Assembly: GCF_030406325.1 (NCBI RefSeq)
Contig: NZ_JAUEQY010000039.1
Span: forward strand, 25,360-89,359
Length of the DNA: 64,000 nt
Source: Actinomadura sp. DC4
GTDB lineage: Bacteria; Actinomycetota; Actinomycetes; Streptosporangiales; Streptosporangiaceae
Direction: 5' to 3'
Numbering within the stretch: the first letter of the stretch is position 1; every line of letters starts with the position of its first letter. Shown in pieces: positions 59,708 to 64,000 of this stretch. Both the position numbers and the translations under genes were made by a program. The notes beneath the pieces were generated by a model. It was not told where the DNA came from. It made no database searches and saw only the letters and a program-made list of their open reading frames with translations.

Positions 59708-60697
59708 TCAGCGTTCGCTGTCGAGATGGGCCATCTGGGCCGGGTCGTAGCGGTCGCCGGCGGCCGAGCCCGGCGGGACCGCGTGCTCGAACGCCGTCAG
59801 GTCGTCCTCGCTCAGCTCGATCTCCAACGCGTCCAGTGCCTCCTGCAGGCGGTCGCGGCGACGGGCGCCGATCAGGGGCACGATGTCCTCGCCGCGCGAC
59901 AGGACCCACGCGATCGCGGCCTGGGCGACGGTGACCTCGCGGGCGTCGGCGACCTTGCGCAGGGCCTCGACCAGGCTCAGGTTGTGGTCGAGGTTGTCGC
60001 CGCTGAAGCGCGGGCTGCGGGCGCGGAAGTCCTGGCCGCCCACCGCGCGGTCCTTGGACCAGTGGCCCGACAGCAGGCCGCGGGACAGCACGCCGTACGC
60101 GGTGACGCCGATGCCGAGTTCGCGGCAGACGGGCAGGATCTCCCGCTCGATGCCGCGCGACATCAGGGAGTACTCGATCTGCAGGTCGACGATCGGGTGC
60201 ACGGCCGCGGCCCGCCGGATGGCCTCGGGGCCGGCCTCCGACAGGCCGATGTGGCGTACGTAGCCGGCCTGGACCATCTCGGCGATCGCGCCGATGGTGT
60301 CCTCGATCGGCACGGTCGGGTCCACGCGCGCGGGGCGGTAGACGTCGACGTGGTCGGTGCCGAGGCGGGTCAGGGTGTAGGTGAGGAAGTTCTTGACCGA
60401 CGCCGGGCGGCCGTCGTTGCCGCCGAAGCCCCCCGCCGGGTCGCGCAGGGCGCCGAACTTGACGCTGATCATGACGTCGTCGCGGTTCCGCGAACGCAGG
60501 GCGTCGCGGATCAGCAGTTCGTTGTGGCCCATGCCGTAGAAGTCGCCCGTGTCGAGCAGGGTCACGCCGGCGTCCATGGCGGCGTGGATGGTGGCGATGC
60601 TCTCGGCCTCGTCGGCCGGGCCGTACATGCCGGACATCCCCATGCAGCCGAGGCCGATCGCCGACGTGCTCAGTCCGCCCAGGGTGCGCTCTCGCAT
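59708..60697 (-). CDS. Aldo/keto reductase
   Basis: A 329-residue AKR TIM barrel: LDTGDFYGMGHNELLIRDAL supplies catalytic Asp and Tyr, ISVKFGALRDP the Lys, and VYRPARVDPTVPIEDTIGAI the strand where His is usual (Arg here, as in several bacterial AKRs). GGEDFxARxPRF-like and IVPLIGARRRDRLQEALDAL motifs near the end bind NADP. ATG 60697 follows GGGAGAG. It is divergent from the TetR gene and probably repressed by it. Confidence 0.87.
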   Translation of the reverse strand: MRERTLGGLSTSAIGLGCMGMSGMYGPADEAESIATIHAAMDAGVTLLDTGDFYGMGHNELLIRDALRSRNRDDVMISVKFGALRDPAGGFGGNDGRPASVKNFLTYTLTRLGTDHVDVYRPARVDPTVPIEDTIGAIAEMVQAGYVRHIGLSEAGPEAIRRAAAVHPIVDLQIEYSLMSRGIEREILPVCRELGIGVTAYGVLSRGLLSGHWSKDRAVGGQDFRARSPRFSGDNLDHNLSLVEALRKVADAREVTVAQAAIAWVLSRGEDIVPLIGARRRDRLQEALDALEIELSEDDLTAFEHAVPPGSAAGDRYDPAQMAHLDSER

Positions 60698-60710
60698 CAG
60701 ACACTCTCCC

Positions 60711-60728
60711 GATATCACCGGTATATGG
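60711..60728. promoter_or_regulatory. Imperfect dyad in the AKR // TetR gap
   Basis: ATATCACCGGTATAT (60712-60726) has an exact ACCGGT centre and near-matching arms, and lies 14 bp upstream of the aldo/keto reductase start. It is a candidate operator for the divergent TetR protein. Confidence 0.45.
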
Positions 60729-60795
60729 ATTACTAGAGCAACGGTACACCCGACGGTGGTAGCGCCGCTATAGGAGAGGGTGCATCATTGATTTC

Positions 60796-61476
60796 GTGAA
60801 CGACACCGGCACTCGCGAACGCATCCTGCAGGCCGCCGCCCGGCTGCTGGCCGAGTCCGGCGGCGCCCCGGTCTCCACCCGCGCGGTGTGCGCGGCGGCG
60901 GGCGTCGGCGCGCCCACGCTCTACCACCACTTCGGCGACAAGGACGGCCTGCTCGACGCGGTCGTCGTGTACGGCTTCGAGCGCTACCTCGCCGAGAAGC
61001 GCGCCCGGCCCTCCAGCGGCGACCCGGTCGAGGACCTGCGCCTCGGCTGGGACGCGCACGTGGAGTTCGGGCTCGGGCAGCCGGCCTTCTACGCCCTCAT
61101 GTACGGCGGCGGCCGTCAGGCGGGCGCCGCCTCGGAGGAGGCGCGGCGGATCCTGCTCGGCATGGCCGAGGAGGTCGCGCGCGCCGGGCGGCTGCGGGTG
61201 CCGGTGCACACCGCCGCGAGCATGATCCAGGCGGCGTGCATGGGCGTGACCCTAGCGCTGATCGCCGCCGGCGGTGACGACCGGGAGCTGTCCTCCCGTA
61301 CGCGCGAGGCGGTGCTCGCCGCCGTGACCACCGACGAGACCGAGGACCGCCCGTCCTCGGTGTCGGCGATGGCGATCGCGCTGAGCTCGGCGCTGGGCGG
61401 GGACGGCCCGCGGACGCTGAGCGCGGCCGAGGCCTCCCTGCTGCGCGAGTGGCTCGGCCGCATCGCCGTCGAGTGA
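60796..61476 (+). CDS. TetR-family transcriptional regulator
   Basis: A 226-residue TetR protein with HTH about 10-55 (TRERILQAAARLLAESGGAPVSTRAVCAAAGVGAPTLYHHFGDKDGLL) and a ligand domain of the TetR_C_33-like type. The GTG start at 60796 has no close ribosome site; an AGGAGAGG box lies 16-24 nt upstream, so the exact start is uncertain. Likely controls itself and the divergent aldo/keto reductase. Confidence 0.84.
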   Translation: MNDTGTRERILQAAARLLAESGGAPVSTRAVCAAAGVGAPTLYHHFGDKDGLLDAVVVYGFERYLAEKRARPSSGDPVEDLRLGWDAHVEFGLGQPAFYALMYGGGRQAGAASEEARRILLGMAEEVARAGRLRVPVHTAASMIQAACMGVTLALIAAGGDDRELSSRTREAVLAAVTTDETEDRPSSVSAMAIALSSALGGDGPRTLSAAEASLLREWLGRIAVE

Positions 61477-61480
61477 ACGC

Positions 61481-62155
61481 TCAGACCGCCCGGTAGACCA
61501 CGAAGGAGACCGCGATGTACTGAGCGACGTACGCGGCGATCGTGAAGGCGTGGAACACCTCGTGGAAGCCGAACCAGCGCGGCGACGGGTCCGGGCGGCG
61601 CAGCCCGTACACCAGCCCGCCGGTGCTGTAGAGCAACCCGCCCGCGCACACGAGGACGAGCGCGGCCCATCCGACGCCGTCCAGCAACTGCGGCATGAAT
61701 GCCGCCGCGACCCAGCCGAGGCCGACGTAGAGCGCGGTGTAGAGCCAGCGCGGCGCGCCCACCCACACGATGCGGAACAGCACGCCCGCCGCGGCGCCGA
61801 TCCAGATCACCGCGAGCACGGCCGTACGGGTGGTGCCGTGCAGGGCCAGCAGGGCGAACGGCGTGTAGGTGCCCGCGATGATCAGGTAGATGTTCGCGTG
61901 GTCGAAGCGGCGGAGCACCGCCTCGGCCCGGTCCGACCAGTGGCCACGGTGGTAGATCGCCGAGACCCCGAACAGCAGCGCCGAGGTCATGGCGTACACC
62001 GCGGCGGCGAGCCGGGCGGACAGGGTCGGGCCGAGTGCGGTGAGGATCAGGCCCGCGACCAGCACCGCGGGGAACGTTCCCGCGTGCAGCCAGCCGCGCA
62101 GCCGGGGCTTGACCGACTGCGCGATCTCCCCCACTTTGCCCGCTCGTAGTGCCAT
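61481..62155 (-). CDS. HlyIII/YqfA-family membrane protein
   Basis: A 224-residue seven-helix membrane protein of the hemolysin III/PAQR family: SAIYHRGHW, RFDHANIYLIIAGTYTPF and HEVFHAFTIAAYV hold the conserved Ser, His and Asp that bind zinc in PAQR receptors. Some members have hydrolase activity on ceramide-like lipids. A GGGGAGG box precedes ATG 62155. Its stop is 4 bp from the convergent TetR stop. Confidence 0.88.
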   Translation of the reverse strand: MALRAGKVGEIAQSVKPRLRGWLHAGTFPAVLVAGLILTALGPTLSARLAAAVYAMTSALLFGVSAIYHRGHWSDRAEAVLRRFDHANIYLIIAGTYTPFALLALHGTTRTAVLAVIWIGAAAGVLFRIVWVGAPRWLYTALYVGLGWVAAAFMPQLLDGVGWAALVLVCAGGLLYSTGGLVYGLRRPDPSPRWFGFHEVFHAFTIAAYVAQYIAVSFVVYRAV

Positions 62156-62204
62156 GAGCGCCTCCCCTCGGGTTCGCCGCGCGGCCGAACCCGGCGCGGG
62201 ACCC

Positions 62205-62978
62205 TCAGTATTCCGAACGCCGCGCCAGCCGTCTGCTCCCGCCCAGCCGTGAGGCGAACTCAGTCTCCTCCTCGGCGGCCGCCGGCACCACTTCCTCCAC
62301 CACCGCCGCCGGAGCGGCGGGGGCCTCCTCCTCGTCGTCGCCGGGCCGGTCGCGCAGCCGCTCGGCCGCCTTGCGCAGCGCCCGCTCCCCCACGAGCCGG
62401 CTGAGCTCCAGCCCGAAGCAGTCCAGTTTGTCGGCGTCGGTGAGGTCGTCCCGCGACCGCAGGTCGGCCGCGAGCTCGCCGAGGCGCTGCGCCTCGGACA
62501 GCTCGTAACGCCGGATGGCGTGGCTGCACAGCTCGGCCAGCGCGGCATGGTCGTTGGCGAACGAGAGCCCGGCGAGGTCGTCGGTCGACAGCCGGCTGAG
62601 GGCCCGCTTGCGGTCCATCGCGGCGTCGACGATCTTGAGCAGCCCCGACAGCAGCAGGATCGGGCCGATGCTGACGCCCTTGTCCTGCGCGATCATGAAC
62701 GACGAGCGGAAGATCGCCGCGGCGCCGACGGCGGCGGCCATGACCTGCGCCACCGACCCGCCGACCGCGGGCGCGCCCTCCGGCAGCGCGAAGCCCCAGC
62801 CCATCGCCTCGGCGGCGATCAGCGCCGCGGTGGAGGCCGAGGCGTTGACCGCGATGTAGAGCAGGCCCGAGGGCGAGAACACCGCCGCGGCCGGTTTGTC
62901 CTGATATCTCCCTACGAGCTCGGCGCCTCCGATGAGCGCGCCGAGCAGAGCGGCGAAGATCATTCTGGCGACCATCAT
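62205..62978 (-). CDS. Membrane protein with cytoplasmic acidic tail
   Basis: A 257-residue protein: hydrophobic segments at about 5-20, 38-58, 70-90 and 100-115 (IFAALLGALIGGAELVG, LLYIAVNASASTAALIAAEAMGW, AAAVGAAAIFRSSFMIAQ), then a soluble helical region and an acidic tail (GDDEEEAPAAP, VVPAAAEEETEF). No known family is recognised. ATG 62978 is chosen because it overlaps the stop of the upstream peptide gene by ATGA; a second ATG follows immediately at 62975. Confidence 0.7.
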   Translation of the reverse strand: MMVARMIFAALLGALIGGAELVGRYQDKPAAAVFSPSGLLYIAVNASASTAALIAAEAMGWGFALPEGAPAVGGSVAQVMAAAVGAAAIFRSSFMIAQDKGVSIGPILLLSGLLKIVDAAMDRKRALSRLSTDDLAGLSFANDHAALAELCSHAIRRYELSEAQRLGELAADLRSRDDLTDADKLDCFGLELSRLVGERALRKAAERLRDRPGDDEEEAPAAPAAVVEEVVPAAAEEETEFASRLGGSRRLARRSEY

Positions 62979-63181
62979 GCCCCTCTCGCTCGCACCGGTT
63001 CGAGACCGGCGCCGATGAACCGGCCCGGCGGCCTCGCGGCATCGAGAAAGACCAGCAGCCACTCACCCGGACCGGTCGCCATTCCGTACCAACGGCGAGG
63101 TGGAGAGTCCCTCGCCTGCAGGAATACGAGCAGCCAGTCACCTGAACCCGAGGCCAGACCCCGGCGCATCCGCGTAGACAT
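62975..63181 (-). CDS. Small protein with duplicated WLLVFL motif (68 aa)
   Basis: The peptide contains GSGDWLLVFLQA (residues 12-23) and GPGEWLLVFLDA (37-48). The DNA of the two copies differs mainly at third codon positions (CTC/CTG, GTA/GTC, TTC/TTT, CTG/CTC), which points to selection on the protein. GAAGG lies 8 nt before the ATG and the stop overlaps the next gene (ATGA 62975-62978). Function unknown; perhaps a small partner or leader of the membrane protein. Confidence 0.6.
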   Translation of the reverse strand: MSTRMRRGLASGSGDWLLVFLQARDSPPRRWYGMATGPGEWLLVFLDAARPPGRFIGAGLEPVRARGA

Positions 63182-63334
63182 GGCGTATACCTTCGCGACA
63201 GCGAGGCCGGAAGGCGACGACTACAGGCCACCGGAATCCGTATGCCCTGCGCATCGCACCGGCACGGAAGGCTTGTGGAGAGTCCGTGTCATCACGATGG
63301 ATTCCCGGGCATAGGCGGACCACGGATGCCCGGT

Positions 63335-63775
63335 TCAGAGGCGGGGCGGGCGGCCTTCGTACGGAGTGCTCAGCACGACCGTCGTACGGGTGGAGACGTT
63401 GGCGGCGGCACGGATCTGCTGGAGAAGCTCCTCCAGCGCGAACGGCGAGGTGACCCGGACCTTGAGGATGTAACTCTCGTCGCCGGCCACCGAGTGGCAC
63501 GCCTCGATCTCGTCGAGATGGGCGAGCTTGTCCGGTGCGTCGTCGGGCGCGGACGGGTCGATCGGCTTGATCGAGACGAACGCCGTGAGCGGCAGCCCGA
63601 CCGCCTCGTGGTCGAGCACCGCGGCGTAGCCCTTGATGACGCCGCGTTTCTGCAGCCGGCGTACGCGCTGGTGCACGGCCGATACGGAAAGGCCGGTCTC
63701 ACGGGCGAGGTCGGTGAAGCTCATGCGGCCGTCTCCCGCGAGCAGGCCGACGATCTGGCGGTCGATGTCCTCCAC
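63335..63775 (-). CDS. Lrp/AsnC-family regulator
   Basis: A 146-residue protein: HTH (about 4-50, RQIVGLLAGDGRMSFTDLARETGLSVSAVHQRVRRLQKRGVIKGY), then the RAM effector domain with VAGDESYILKVRVTSPFALEELLQQIR and a TTVVLSTPYEGRPPRL end. Lrp proteins sense amino acids. The GTG start has no clear ribosome site, only AGGT 10-13 nt upstream. Single gene; about 150 bp to the small peptide gene hold nothing clear. Confidence 0.88.
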   Translation of the reverse strand: MEDIDRQIVGLLAGDGRMSFTDLARETGLSVSAVHQRVRRLQKRGVIKGYAAVLDHEAVGLPLTAFVSIKPIDPSAPDDAPDKLAHLDEIEACHSVAGDESYILKVRVTSPFALEELLQQIRAAANVSTRTTVVLSTPYEGRPPRL

Positions 63776-63863
63776 GCATCAGAACCTATCGCGCCGCCCC
63801 GGCGTGAAGCCGGAACACCGGTCCAGGACCGGCATTCCGGCTTTTGTCACCGCGATCTCTCCG

Positions 63864-64000
63864 CTATTTCACCGAGCCGGCGAGGACGCCCTGGACGAAG
63901 TAGCGCTGGAACGCGAAGAACACGGCCAGGGGTACGACCAGGGACAAGAACGCGCCGGGAGCCAGGATGTCGATGTTCCCGGTGAACTGCCGCATCTGGG
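63864..64000 (-). CDS. ABC sugar-transporter permease, C-terminal end (partial)
   Basis: Only the last about 45 codons are in the window; the gene continues past the right edge. The reading is QFTGNIDILAPGAFLSLV followed by FFAFQRYFVQGVLAGSVK and TAG (63864-63866), the typical end of MalG/UgpE-type inner-membrane permeases. It is likely part of a carbohydrate ABC importer operon. The substrate is not readable. Confidence 0.82.
   Translation of the reverse strand, partial: QMRQFTGNIDILAPGAFLSLVVPLAVFFAFQRYFVQGVLAGSVK

Overview
The window is very GC-rich, uses many GTG starts and is packed with ATGA/GTGA-coupled operons. It carries an XRE-DUF5753 regulator, a PadR gene and a KstR2-type steroid regulon, and so looks like an actinomycete chromosome. 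A Streptosporangiales/Actinomadura-like host is my inference only. I see no rRNA, tRNA, CRISPR array, insertion sequence or prophage.

Region 1 (1-21.3 kb) is a steroid-catabolic island. It opens with the tail of an HsaA-like flavin monooxygenase and an IclR regulator. A ketosteroid-dehydrogenase operon follows (3-ketosteroid dehydrogenase, SnoaL-like protein, hydroxysteroid SDR). Then come a TetR/quinone-reductase pair flanked by two copies of a 16-bp element, an HsaD-like C-C hydrolase and HsaE. The core is the HIP (rings C/D) module: SDR // echA20-ipdA-ipdB-ipdC, fadA6-kstR2-ipdF // ipdE1-ipdE2-SDR, plus a MaoC-type hydratase and an acyl-CoA ligase. Near-identical KstR2-type palindromes sit in its two divergent promoters. 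Together these genes would convert the HIP propionate to its CoA ester, dehydrogenate and hydrate it, open the rings and thiolyse the products.

Region 2 (21.4-27.4 kb) holds a secreted LamG protein and a secreted sorbosone/glucose-dehydrogenase-like protein behind a LacI-type operator, an HD hydrolase/GlxA regulator pair, a small lipoprotein, and a frame-broken DUF11-repeat surface-protein pseudogene.

Region 3 (27.5-46.0 kb) is a run of catabolic operons. A seven-gene operon has an extradiol-type VOC enzyme, aldehyde dehydrogenase, FAH-fold hydrolase, second VOC protein, alpha/beta hydrolase, HbpS-like protein and a MetE-like protein without zinc ligands. Next to it is a CMD-permease-binding protein-ATPase-LysR operon, a divergent cupin, and a five-gene operon (aldehyde dehydrogenase, LhgO-like oxidase, amidohydrolase, TPP enzyme, Ldh2). 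The substrates cannot be read from sequence, but ring or side-chain breakdown of an imported aromatic or cyclic acid fits.

Region 4 (46.2-53.0 kb) has an ABM-DUF2218 fusion, a PadR gene coupled to a membrane-anchor/XRE fusion, a MerR regulator, and a divergent pair of membrane-protein operons (one with a cupredoxin-like lipoprotein) around nested inverted repeats.

Region 5 (53.0-64.0 kb) has a large secreted GH3 glycosidase with two F5/8C domains under a second LacI-type operator, lpdA, a sigma-like gene coupled to two small genes, an aldo/keto reductase/TetR pair, a HlyIII-like membrane protein, a small peptide gene with a duplicated motif coupled to a membrane protein, an Lrp regulator and the end of an ABC sugar permease.
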